Notes: a model not told the origin generated them from the sequence alone. A DNA stretch of 16,959 bases from an uncultured Blautia sp. (GCA_900551075.1 URVB01000064.1:1-16959), one strand, 5' to 3'. Shown: positions 1 through 6,930, counted from the stretch's first letter. Numbers and translations are program-made.

Positions 1-2
1 AT

Positions 3-92
3 GATTATCGTGTCTTTACAAAGGTTTTTAAAAGTATTGTAGGGGTTACTCCTTCGCAATTCAGGAAAAATAAAAATTTCAGGCCATCGTAA
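3..92 (+). CDS. AraC-family transcriptional regulator, C-terminal fragment (partial at window edge)
   Basis: An open frame runs in from the left edge and stops at 90-92. Its last 29 residues (DYRVFTKVFKSIVG, then VTPSQFRKN) match the second helix-turn-helix of AraC/XylS regulators, where a 'Y-FsK-FKk-GvTPsqfR' signature closes the DNA-binding domain. The family controls carbohydrate or stress genes through an N-terminal ligand domain, which lies outside the window, so the inducer cannot be inferred. The next gene starts 46 bp downstream on the same strand, so the two may be co-transcribed or the regulator may control it. Only the tail is visible; the family call is fairly secure. Confidence 0.8.
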   Translation, partial: DYRVFTKVFKSIVGVTPSQFRKNKNFRPS

Positions 93-138
93 AAGCATAA
101 GAAAATAAAAAATATAATCAAAAAATGGAGGGAGAATC

Positions 139-1698
139 ATGATTTTAAAGTATGATGAATTTATCGATAAGCTGACCGGATGCTGGGTAGGAAAAAATGT
201 AGGCGGCGTGCTGGGTGCACCTTTTGAATGTAAGCGTATGGTTCCGGATGTGGATTTTTATATTCAGGATCTTACCATGGGACCTCCGGCCAATGATGAT
301 CTGGATTTGCAGATTGTATGGCTGGCAGCTGTGGAACGATATGGAAGAAATGTAAATGCTTCAATTTTGGGAGAATACTGGCTGTCATATGTAATTCCTA
401 ACTGGGTAGAGTACGGAACAGGAAAAGCAAATCTGCGTGCCGGTATGGTACCTCCTATGAGCGGCGAAGTAGATAATACTTATAAAGACAGCAATGGCTG
501 CTGGATCCGTTCGGAGATTTGGGCATGTCTGGCACCGGGGCATCCGGAAATTGCGACGAAATATGCATTTGAAGATGCAATTGTCGACCATGCTGGAGAA
601 GGTATGTACGGAGAAATCTTTACCTCTGCAATTCAAAGTGCTGCGTTTGTGGAAGGTGACAGGGAAAAGCTGGTGGAGATCGGTCTTTCTTATATTCCGG
701 AAGAAAGCATGATGGCAAAGGCTATTCGAAAAGCAGTGGAATGCTATCACAGCGGTGTGGATTATCTGGAAGCCAGAAAACTGATTCACAATACGGCTCC
801 GGGAACCTTCGGAATCCAGGAAGACAAACTCAGCGAAATCCCCAAAGAAAATAATGAAGGTATGGAAATCGGTGCACCGGGATTTGATGCACCGGAGAAT
901 GTAGCATTTGTTGTTCTTGGGCTGCTCTATGGAGAAGGTGACTTTGGAAAGAGTCTGATTTATGCGAATAATTGTGGAGAAGATACCGACTGTACCTGTG
1001 CAACTCTGGGAGCGCTGCTAGGAATTCTTTATGGGGCATCCGGCCTGCCGGAAAAATGGACCAGCCCACTGAATGATAAGATTGTGACAATGTGCATTGA
1101 CAAGACCAGTCAGGGAATCTGGGTTCCGGATACAGCGACAGAACTGGCGGAACGTATCCTGCGGGAGGTTCCGGGATTTTTGGGACAGGATATTTGTGAT
1201 GTGTTTGCTCCGGGCGGGATGGAGATAAAGTGCCATGAGGAAGAAGCGCTGTTCTGCAGTCAGGCAACCGATTATCTGCCATTGATGAATGGTAATGGAA
1301 AATCTGAAGAATTACCGATTCATGATCTTTGCGGATTATCTGCTTATGTTGCAAGATATCAGTTCCCGGCTTTCAGCGTTATGGTGGATTATGGTAATTC
1401 TGTTTTCTTCAAACGGGGGGAAACAAGAAAAATTAAGGTTAAGGTTGTGAACTCCAGCACGATGCGGGAACAGCAGTGGGTAAAAATGAAGCTGTATCTT
1501 CCGGAGGGTGTGGAAGCAGTGGGTGCTGCATCGGCAGAGCTGCCATTGAATAATCTGTATTTATCCTGTGCAGAGAAAGAATTTGAAATTAATACGGAAG
1601 TGTTCAAAGAAAGCCGCCTGGAACTGATTGTTGATATTTCCCTGACAGGAAGACATTCTGATGGACCGGTTAAAATTATTTTGTTTGCAGGTAAATAA
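139..1698 (+). CDS. ADP-ribosylglycohydrolase-family protein with extra C-terminal beta-type domain
   Basis: This 519-aa protein belongs to the ADP-ribosylglycohydrolase (DraG/ARH) superfamily, whose all-alpha, dinuclear Mg-dependent enzymes hydrolyse N- or O-glycosidic ADP-ribose bonds. Two acidic metal-ligand motifs are visible: NDDLDLQ (residues 52-58) and GEDTDCTCAT with Asp282 and Asp284, followed by the glycine-rich GALLGILYGASGLP helix typical of the fold. The catalytic fold ends near residue 360. About 130 further residues (roughly 390-519) form a hydrophobic/charged alternating, beta-rich segment resembling an immunoglobulin-like module. No signal peptide or membrane segment is seen, so it is likely cytoplasmic. 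GGAGGGAGAA lies just upstream of the ATG. Firmicute members with the NDDLDLQ variant often sit in carbohydrate or nucleoside catabolic loci, so the true substrate may be a glycoside rather than ADP-ribosyl protein; that is inference. Confidence 0.85.
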   Translation: MILKYDEFIDKLTGCWVGKNVGGVLGAPFECKRMVPDVDFYIQDLTMGPPANDDLDLQIVWLAAVERYGRNVNASILGEYWLSYVIPNWVEYGTGKANLRAGMVPPMSGEVDNTYKDSNGCWIRSEIWACLAPGHPEIATKYAFEDAIVDHAGEGMYGEIFTSAIQSAAFVEGDREKLVEIGLSYIPEESMMAKAIRKAVECYHSGVDYLEARKLIHNTAPGTFGIQEDKLSEIPKENNEGMEIGAPGFDAPENVAFVVLGLLYGEGDFGKSLIYANNCGEDTDCTCATLGALLGILYGASGLPEKWTSPLNDKIVTMCIDKTSQGIWVPDTATELAERILREVPGFLGQDICDVFAPGGMEIKCHEEEALFCSQATDYLPLMNGNGKSEELPIHDLCGLSAYVARYQFPAFSVMVDYGNSVFFKRGETRKIKVKVVNSSTMREQQWVKMKLYLPEGVEAVGAASAELPLNNLYLSCAEKEFEINTEVFKESRLELIVDISLTGRHSDGPVKIILFAGK

Positions 1699-1929
1699 AT
1701 TATGAAAAAATATGGTGTGGAAGCATAGATCTGATCTGCATATACCGGAAAGGAAAAAAGAGTGCAGCCCGGATGGAGTGAACTTCAGGCAGTCTTTCGG
1801 AATATGGAAGTCACAGAATGTAAGTGGGAAGCACATCATTGAAAGAATGCCCTGCCATAAAAACATTCCGGACAGTTATTTAAACAGAGACGGTGACAAT
1901 GGCTTGTATTTCATTGGTCATGGGGCATT
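1699..1929. other. Intergenic stretch without recognisable gene
   Basis: Between the glycohydrolase stop and the hairpin at 1930 I see no gene with a ribosome binding site or recognisable product. An open frame begins at 1712 but has no Shine-Dalgarno sequence, has unremarkable composition, and runs through the hairpin and promoter of the next operon. It may be a decayed gene or simple spacer. Confidence 0.5.
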
Positions 1930-1970
1930 AAAAGAGATTTGGCATTATATCATAGTGCCAAATCTCTTTT
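1930..1970 (+). promoter_or_regulatory. Long inverted repeat: putative activator operator and/or terminator
   Basis: A near-perfect hairpin pairs 1930-1948 with 1952-1970 (15 consecutive Watson-Crick pairs, then one G-T and three more pairs). A-rich upstream and T-rich downstream flanks would allow bidirectional intrinsic termination of the upstream gene. Its inner part, ATTTGGC-N13-GCCAAAT (1937-1963), recurs with the same spacing at 6335-6361 upstream of operon 2, which points to a protein-binding site, most simply for the MtlR homologue encoded in this operon. Both roles may apply. Confidence 0.7.
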
Positions 1971-1978
1971 TCTATTTG

Positions 1979-2008
1979 TTGAAAATTGCAGTCACGATTG
2001 GCTATAAT
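1979..2008 (+). promoter_or_regulatory. Sigma-A promoter of the EIICB operon
   Basis: TTGAAA (1979-1984), an 18-bp spacer and a perfect TATAAT (2003-2008). Transcription should begin near 2015. The centre of the upstream inverted repeat lies 29 bp before the -35, exactly as at the second operon promoter, which suits a class I-type activator. The long spacer and imperfect -35 fit an activator-dependent promoter. Confidence 0.75.
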
Positions 2009-2027
2009 AAACACATCAGGAAGAGAT

Positions 2028-2041
2028 TGATTGGCCAATCA
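2028..2041. promoter_or_regulatory. 14-bp perfect palindrome in the leader of operon 1
   Basis: TGATTGGCCAATCA is perfectly self-complementary and lies just downstream of the predicted transcription start and upstream of the ribosome binding site. This is where a repressor operator would act. It is not found in the leader of operon 2, so it may add a control specific to the permease operon. Function unknown. Confidence 0.4.
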
Positions 2042-2082
2042 TACCTCTCAAAAAAGAAAAAGGACGAAGAGGTGTGAAATCA

Positions 2083-3474
2083 ATGAAAGAAAAAGTACAG
2101 GTTTTCGGCAGGTTTTTAAGCGGAATGGTAATGCCAAATATCGGAGCATTTATTGCATGGGGGTTAATTACCGCGTTATTTTTGGAAACAGGCTGGTGCC
2201 CAAATGAAAAAATTGCAAATCTGATCGGACCGATGTCCTCCATGCTTCTGCCGTTACTGATCGCCTACACAGGCGGTAATGTGGTTGCAGGACAGAGAGG
2301 CGGCGTTATTGGAGCGATTGCAACCATGGGTGTTATCGTAGGCTCTGATGTACCGATGTTCATCGGTGCGATGATAGTGGGACCTTTGGCAGCATGGGTG
2401 ATCAGGAAATTTGATAAGCTTATGGAGAATAAAGTCAAAGCCGGATTTGAAATGCTGGTAAATAACTTTTCCATTGGTATTATCGGTGCAATCCTTGCAA
2501 TTATCGCAATGCTGGGTATTACTCCGCTGGTAAATATTTTGAACGGCTGGATGGAAGCCGGTGTAGGATTCTTCGTAGAGCACGGTCTGCTTCCTCTGAC
2601 CAGTATCTTTATTGAGCCTGCAAAGGTATTGTTCTTAAACAACGCAATCAACCATGGTATCCTGTCTCCAATGGGAATCAAGCAGGTAGAGGAGGTTGGA
2701 AAATCCGTATTCTTCCTTCTGGAAGCAAATCCGGGGCCGGGGCTTGGCATCCTTCTTGCTTACTGTATTGCGGGTAAGGGTTCCGCAAAAAGCTCTGCAC
2801 CGGGTGCTGTGATCATTCATTTTTTAGGCGGTATCCATGAGATCTATTTCCCATACATACTGATGAATCCTCTGCTTTTGCTGGCAGTTATAGCAGGCGG
2901 TGCAGGCGGTATCTTCGTATTTACGATTATGGGGGTAGGTCTGACAGCTCCGGCATCACCGGGAAGTATTCTGGCACTTCTGATGATGGCAGAACGTCAC
3001 TGCTACGCGGGCCTGATTCTTGGTGTACTGATTTCAGCAATCATTTCTCTGGCCATTGCAGTTCCGATCCTGAAATTCATGGGTAAGGATGATGCAAGTC
3101 TGGAAGAAGCACAGCAGAAAAAAGACAGCATGAAGCGTCAGGCAAAAGGCATTGCAGAGGAAGCGGAGGCTCCGGCACAGGTAAAGGCTTCAAAGATTCA
3201 TAAAATTGCATTTGCCTGTGACGCAGGTATGGGCTCCAGTGCAATGGGCGCAACTGTTTTGAAAAAGAAGATCGCAGCGGCCGGAATTACAGGAATTGAA
3301 GTGATCCATACTCCGGTATCCTCCATTCCGCAGGATGTGCAGGTGGTAGTGACGCATCAGGAATTGGGAGAACGTGCTGCACACAGCAATCCAAATGCAA
3401 AACTGATCCTGATTACCAACTTCCTTGCGGCACCGCAGTATGATGAGCTTGTAGAAGAATTGAGGGAAGATTGA
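2083..3474 (+). CDS. mtlA: Mannitol-family PTS permease, EIICB (MtlA/CmtA-like)
   Basis: Membrane permease of a phosphoenolpyruvate phosphotransferase system: it imports and phosphorylates a hexitol, by homology D-mannitol, giving hexitol phosphate. The EIIC domain (about residues 1-335) is very close to MtlA, with KVQVFGRFLSGMVMPNIGAF at the start, LVNNFS, EPAKVLFLNNAINHGI, EANPGPG and the substrate-site GGIHEIYFPY motif (Glu253). A charged linker (about 335-370) leads to EIIB with IAFACDAGMGSSAMGA, where Cys379 is the expected phospho-acceptor. No EIIA is fused; a separate EIIA is at 6457. I chose the ATG at 2083 because GAGGTG (2069-2074) sits 8 nt before it. An in-frame GTG at 2074 would add three residues but lies too close to that site. 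Mannitol is the first guess, but the dehydrogenase in operon 2 is not mannitol-type, so another polyol is possible. Confidence 0.93.
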   Translation: MKEKVQVFGRFLSGMVMPNIGAFIAWGLITALFLETGWCPNEKIANLIGPMSSMLLPLLIAYTGGNVVAGQRGGVIGAIATMGVIVGSDVPMFIGAMIVGPLAAWVIRKFDKLMENKVKAGFEMLVNNFSIGIIGAILAIIAMLGITPLVNILNGWMEAGVGFFVEHGLLPLTSIFIEPAKVLFLNNAINHGILSPMGIKQVEEVGKSVFFLLEANPGPGLGILLAYCIAGKGSAKSSAPGAVIIHFLGGIHEIYFPYILMNPLLLLAVIAGGAGGIFVFTIMGVGLTAPASPGSILALLMMAERHCYAGLILGVLISAIISLAIAVPILKFMGKDDASLEEAQQKKDSMKRQAKGIAEEAEAPAQVKASKIHKIAFACDAGMGSSAMGATVLKKKIAAAGITGIEVIHTPVSSIPQDVQVVVTHQELGERAAHSNPNAKLILITNFLAAPQYDELVEELRED

Positions 3475-3520
3475 GCAAGCCTGTTCTTGCAGTTGATTTC
3501 CTGAAATGATAAGATAAAAG

Positions 3521-3584
3521 AGGCACGCAGATGTATCTGTTATGCATAGCCGGTAGAAGCATGCATGCAGATAAAGGCGTGCCT
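3521..3584 (+). other. 64-nt RNA hairpin between the EIICB and EIIB genes
   Basis: An extended, interrupted stem can fold: 3521-3528 with 3577-3584 (8 bp), 3534-3539 with 3568-3573 (6 bp), then ATGCAT 3542-3547 with ATGCAT 3561-3566 plus a G-U pair, and a small GC-closed loop. No U-run follows, so it is not a classical terminator. It could stabilise or process the mRNA, or set the ratio of permease to downstream proteins. A weak promoter (TTGCAG 3487, 17 bp, TAAGAT 3510) would start a transcript almost exactly at the hairpin base; that promoter is speculative. Confidence 0.5.
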
Positions 3585-3828
3585 TATAGTAGTCTGAAAT
3601 AAGGTTGTTAAATTGCAGGCGGAGAGAAATTCGGCGGACAGAGAGGCGGCTGTGTCCTTCGGAGGCAGCCTGCTGGTGCAAAAGTCTGAGAAGCGGAAGA
3701 GGGTATATAAGATACCTTTAGAAGCTGTTAAGGAGCAGGCATTTGTGGAAGAAGCTGTACAGGAAACGAACGGAATGCCGGAGTCTTTTACAGAGCAGCA
3801 GGAGCTGCAGAAGGAGGGCGTGAGACAG

Positions 3829-4119
3829 ATGCCTATTCGGAAAATTGGATTTATATGTGATGCCGGTGTTGGCTCAAGCGCCATGGGAGCGGCATTGTTC
3901 AGGAGAAAGCTGGCGCAGAATGGTATCGAAGGCGTGCAGGCGGAGTCCTATGCCTGTGATCAGATGCCGGAGGATCTGGATTTGCTGGTGTGCCAGGAGG
4001 ATTTTTTGAAAATGATGCCGGAAGAAACCGGGGATGTACAGATTTTTGCTGTGGAAAGTCTGCTTGGAGGTGAGGCATTTGAGGAACTGGCAGAGATGAT
4101 CAGGAAAAGAAGCAGGTGA
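3829..4119 (+). CDS. Stand-alone mannitol-type PTS EIIB protein
   Basis: A 96-aa soluble EIIB of the mannitol/lactose-type superfamily. KIGFICDAGVGSSAMGAALF contains the phospho-acceptor Cys10 and closely parallels the EIIB domain of the preceding permease (CDAGMGSSAMGA). The start is the ATG at 3829, preceded by AAGGAGGG (3811-3818) about 10 nt upstream; the resulting length equals a complete EIIB domain. The same frame stays open upstream to 3598, with TTG at 3613 and ATG at 3775, but neither has a good ribosome binding site. The gene ends 4 nt before the MtlR-type regulator, so translation is probably coupled. In Bacillus subtilis the EIIB domain of MtlA signals to MtlR by direct contact, so a free EIIB encoded next to the regulator is a plausible signalling partner; that is inference. 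It could also simply be an alternative phosphodonor for EIIC. Confidence 0.8.
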   Translation: MPIRKIGFICDAGVGSSAMGAALFRRKLAQNGIEGVQAESYACDQMPEDLDLLVCQEDFLKMMPEETGDVQIFAVESLLGGEAFEELAEMIRKRSR

Positions 4120-4123
4120 TACG

Positions 4124-6220
4124 ATGGAATTTACACCAAGGACAAAACAGATTTTGAATGCTCTGCTACAGGAAAATCAGACAATGTCTGTGAAGGTATT
4201 GGCAGATAAGGTAGGGGTCAGCAGACGGACGGTCCAGAGGGAGCTGGAATATATCAACGGAAGTCTGAAGGACTATGAGATCAGCTTTATGTCCAGGACG
4301 GGCGTGGGCGTTTGGCTGGAGGGCAGTGAGGAAGAAAAAAAGCGTCTGCTTTTGGCTATTACCAAAGGTGATACTTATGATGTCAGTAATAAGGAGGAAC
4401 GGAGAAAGCGTCTGGTTTTGGAGATTCTGAAGGATAAGGGGCTTAAGAAGCTGTTTTATTACAGCAGCAAGTTTAAGGTCAGTGAGGCTACGGTCAGCGG
4501 AGACCTGGAGGCGGTGGAGGAATGGCTGAACCGGTATGGCCTTAAGGTGGCGCGTAAGCCCGGAAGCGGAGTGGTGATTGAGGGAAGTGAGGGCAGCTAC
4601 CGTAAGGCGATCCGTGCATTTATCAATGAGAATATGGATACGCAGGTTCTTCATGAGGCTTATGAGAATGAGGAGAAGCAGGCGGGGATTTATGATGGCT
4701 TGCAGCAGAGCAGCATCGGACAGATATTAAACAATGATATTCTGAAAAGAGTGGTGAATTGTATCATAGGCATGGAGGATGACCATGTGATGACGCTTAC
4801 GGAGAATTCCTATATCGGACTTGTGATCCACATTACGATTGCGATTAACCGGATTCTGAAAAACGAGATCATCGAGGCGGACGCACGTTGGCCGGAGGAA
4901 ATGCCTGTGGATGAAGACTATGTTCTGGCTGAGAAGATCGTCAGAGTGCTGGAAGAGGAATTTGAGACGGAGATTCCGGCGCTTGAGATTTCTTATATCT
5001 GTCTTCATATTAAAGGTGCCAAGCACGAAAAAATCCAATGGGATGGACAGAAGACCGTGGAAATGGAAAACTGTGAGCTTCAGCAGCTTGTCAATGAGAT
5101 GATCGATGTGTTTGATCCTCAGAACGGGTTTCTTCTGAAGCAGGATGAGGAATTTATTCAGGGACTGCTTGCGCATTTGCAACCGACCTTTATCAGGATT
5201 CTGCATGATATGCAGATTACGAATCCTGTGCTGGAGGAAATTAAGCGGGACTATCCGGATATATTCAGGAGATGTGTTCAGGTGGCGCAGGTGTTGGAGC
5301 AGTGGATCAAAAAGCCTGTGCCTGAGGCAGAGACGGGGTTTCTCACCGTTCATTTTGGTGCTGCCATGGTACGTATGGAGGGTAAGAAGGAAGATATCCG
5401 GCCTGTTCGTATGGGCGTGGTATGTTCCAGCGGGATTGGTATTTCACGATTGATGTCCTCCAAGCTGGAGAAGGCGTTTAAGGAAAGGGTGAGCATCACC
5501 ACCTACGGCAAAAAGGATATTACACCTTATATTGCCGGAAAGCTGGATTTCTTTGTGTCCAGTATTCCTATGGAGAATGTGGATGCTCCGGTCATTTATG
5601 TGAATCCTCTTTTAAGTGAAGCGGATATGGAGCAGGTACGGAAAATGGTGTATCAGTATGAGCGTACGCCGGAAAGAGAAAAGGAGGAGACCAGCTTTTC
5701 CGCACAGTTGGAAGAGATCAACCTGGTTGCCGCACAGATCAATGCCGTTATTAAGTATATGGAATTCTTTAAAGTGGATCACTATATCACCTTTGATGAG
5801 CTTTTGATTGCCATTGGGGAAAAGCTGTCTCCGTATCGGGACAGGGGTGAGATGATTCAGGCGGACATTCGGCGGAGAGAAAAAATTGCTTCACAGATTT
5901 TTGCAGAATTCGGCTTCGCACTGCTTCATACCAGGACAAAAGGGGTCATCCGTCCAAGCTTCACAGTCTGCATGACCAAAGACCTTAAGCCGTTTCGGGA
6001 CCCCTATTTCAAAAACATTCAGGCTGTATTTATCATGCTGCTGCCAGTAGATGACAATATAAAGCTCAACAGTGAGATTCTGGGGCAGATCAGTACGCTT
6101 CTCATAGAAGACTATACCTTTATGGATACGGTTCTTGGAGGGGATAAGGAAGCTATCCGGGACGCACTGTCCGTACACCTGAAGAAATTCTTTAATAAAT
6201 ATCTGTCACGGATTTCGTAG
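4124..6220 (+). CDS. mtlR: MtlR-type PTS-regulated transcriptional activator (HTH-PRD-PRD-EIIB-EIIA)
   Basis: A 698-aa regulator with the full domain order of MtlR of B. subtilis and Geobacillus (about 695 aa). It has an N-terminal HTH_11 (about 5-65, VLADKVGVSRRTVQREL), a second Mga-type HTH (about 85-150, KVSEATVSGDLEAVEEWL), PRD1 with His236 and His295, PRD2 with His351 and His410, an EIIB-Gat-like domain with Cys434 (VVCSSGIGISRL), and an EIIA domain with His602 (ALLHTRTKG). All expected phosphorylation residues are present, so it is probably active and responds to HPr, EIIA and EIIB status. The presence of winged HTH domains rather than an RNA-binding CAT domain argues for a DNA-binding activator, not an antiterminator. 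Likely targets are the matching inverted repeats at 1937-1963 and 6335-6361. GGTGAT overlaps the end of the EIIB gene and serves as ribosome binding site. Confidence 0.9.
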   Translation: MEFTPRTKQILNALLQENQTMSVKVLADKVGVSRRTVQRELEYINGSLKDYEISFMSRTGVGVWLEGSEEEKKRLLLAITKGDTYDVSNKEERRKRLVLEILKDKGLKKLFYYSSKFKVSEATVSGDLEAVEEWLNRYGLKVARKPGSGVVIEGSEGSYRKAIRAFINENMDTQVLHEAYENEEKQAGIYDGLQQSSIGQILNNDILKRVVNCIIGMEDDHVMTLTENSYIGLVIHITIAINRILKNEIIEADARWPEEMPVDEDYVLAEKIVRVLEEEFETEIPALEISYICLHIKGAKHEKIQWDGQKTVEMENCELQQLVNEMIDVFDPQNGFLLKQDEEFIQGLLAHLQPTFIRILHDMQITNPVLEEIKRDYPDIFRRCVQVAQVLEQWIKKPVPEAETGFLTVHFGAAMVRMEGKKEDIRPVRMGVVCSSGIGISRLMSSKLEKAFKERVSITTYGKKDITPYIAGKLDFFVSSIPMENVDAPVIYVNPLLSEADMEQVRKMVYQYERTPEREKEETSFSAQLEEINLVAAQINAVIKYMEFFKVDHYITFDELLIAIGEKLSPYRDRGEMIQADIRRREKIASQIFAEFGFALLHTRTKGVIRPSFTVCMTKDLKPFRDPYFKNIQAVFIMLLPVDDNIKLNSEILGQISTLLIEDYTFMDTVLGGDKEAIRDALSVHLKKFFNKYLSRIS

Positions 6221-6263
6221 AGAAGTACATCGGGAAAAGATAATATAAGCTTGTATGAGCTGT

Positions 6264-6299
6264 AAAAGGATTGCTTTTGAAAAAGGGCAGTCCTTTTTT
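6264..6299 (+). terminator. Rho-independent terminator of operon 1
   Basis: AAAAGGATTGC (6264-6274) pairs with GCAGTCCTTTT (6287-6297) with a single G-U pair, followed by a run of T to 6299. It lies 44 bp after the regulator stop and separates operon 1 from the promoter of operon 2. Confidence 0.88.
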
Positions 6300-6334
6300 C
6301 ATTATGAAAGGACTTGTCCTCTTTGTTTCATGGA

Positions 6335-6361
6335 ATTTGGCACTATTGGATGGCGCCAAAT
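6335..6361 (+). promoter_or_regulatory. Putative MtlR operator of operon 2
   Basis: ATTTGGC-N13-GCCAAAT, identical in both half-sites and in spacing to 1937-1963. Here it has no U-run and lies after a separate terminator, so a termination role is unlikely and a protein-binding role is favoured. It ends 15 bp before the -35. Assignment to the encoded MtlR homologue is inference from location and copy number. Confidence 0.75.
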
Positions 6362-6376
6362 CCGGGGGTCTTTCAG

Positions 6377-6406
6377 TTGAAAATGTGGTGGGAATGCCCG
6401 TATAAT
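6377..6406 (+). promoter_or_regulatory. Sigma-A promoter of the EIIA-kinase-dehydrogenase-HPr-EI operon
   Basis: TTGAAA (6377-6382), 18-bp spacer, TATAAT (6401-6406). Both hexamers, the spacer length and the distance to the upstream inverted repeat are the same as in the promoter at 1979-2008, implying co-regulation. Transcription should start near 6413. Confidence 0.78.
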
Positions 6407-6456
6407 AAAACCATAAAGAACAACGGATATCAATATAACGATAAGGAGAATACAAA

Positions 6457-6930
6457 ATGTTTTTCAGAAGTAAAAAGAAAGAGGCAGAAAAAAAAGAAGT
6501 AGATAAGAAAGAACTGCTGTATCCTGAGAACATCAGAGTAGGATGCGGGGCAGACACACAGGAGAACGTCATCCGTAAAGTCGGACAGATGCTTGTAGAC
6601 ACCGGGTATGTTGATCAGCCGTACGTAGAGGCAATGCTGGAAAGAGAAAAATCATTTTCTACATATATGGGCAATGAACTGGCTCTTCCTCATGGCGTAG
6701 AAGCGGCGAAGAAGGATATCAGGGCATCCGGAATTGCAGTTATGGTATTCCCGGAGGGAACTCAGTGGGGAAATGAAAAGGTTAAGATTGTTATAGGAAT
6801 TGCGGGGGTTGGAGAAGAACACCTTCAGATACTCTCGGTAATCGCAGACAAGATGCTGGCACCGGAAGCGGCAGAGGAGCTTGTAAAGGGTGATGTGGAT
6901 ACCGTATACAGAATCCTGTCTGGAAAATAA
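6457..6930 (+). CDS. mtlF: Mannitol-type PTS EIIA
   Basis: A 157-aa cytoplasmic EIIA of the mannitol/fructose superfamily, which passes phosphate from HPr to the EIIB Cys. The active-site motif ELALPHGVE contains His79. The final two thirds follow the MtlF/CmtB pattern, including GNELALPHG, VKIVIGIAGVGEEHLQIL and a C-terminal helix. The first ~20 residues are an unusual Lys/Glu-rich stretch (SKKKEAEKKEVDKKE) before the usual EIIA start, making it about 12-15 residues longer than typical MtlF. AAGGAGA lies 7 nt upstream of the ATG. It is the first gene of operon 2 and completes the EIICB permease encoded 3 kb upstream, which lacks EIIA. Its phosphorylation state should also feed into the regulator. 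Confidence 0.92.
   Translation: MFFRSKKKEAEKKEVDKKELLYPENIRVGCGADTQENVIRKVGQMLVDTGYVDQPYVEAMLEREKSFSTYMGNELALPHGVEAAKKDIRASGIAVMVFPEGTQWGNEKVKIVIGIAGVGEEHLQILSVIADKMLAPEAAEELVKGDVDTVYRILSGK

Noticed and set aside
1712..2077. 121-codon open frame after the ADP-ribosylglycohydrolase gene
   Set aside because: No ribosome binding site, no recognisable motif, and it runs through a long hairpin and a good promoter; most likely chance.
2074..2082. GTG start three codons upstream for the EIICB permease
   Set aside because: GAGGTG overlaps this codon and is correctly spaced for the ATG at 2083 instead; the point is not decisive.
4124..6220. Regulator as a BglG-type RNA antiterminator with a RAT target in the leaders
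   Set aside because: The N-terminus has DNA-binding HTH domains rather than a CAT RNA-binding domain, and the operon leaders do not show an antiterminator/terminator pair.
6314..6502. Short plus-strand frame ahead of the EIIA gene
   Set aside because: Covers the operator and promoter and overlaps the EIIA start in another frame; no ribosome binding site.
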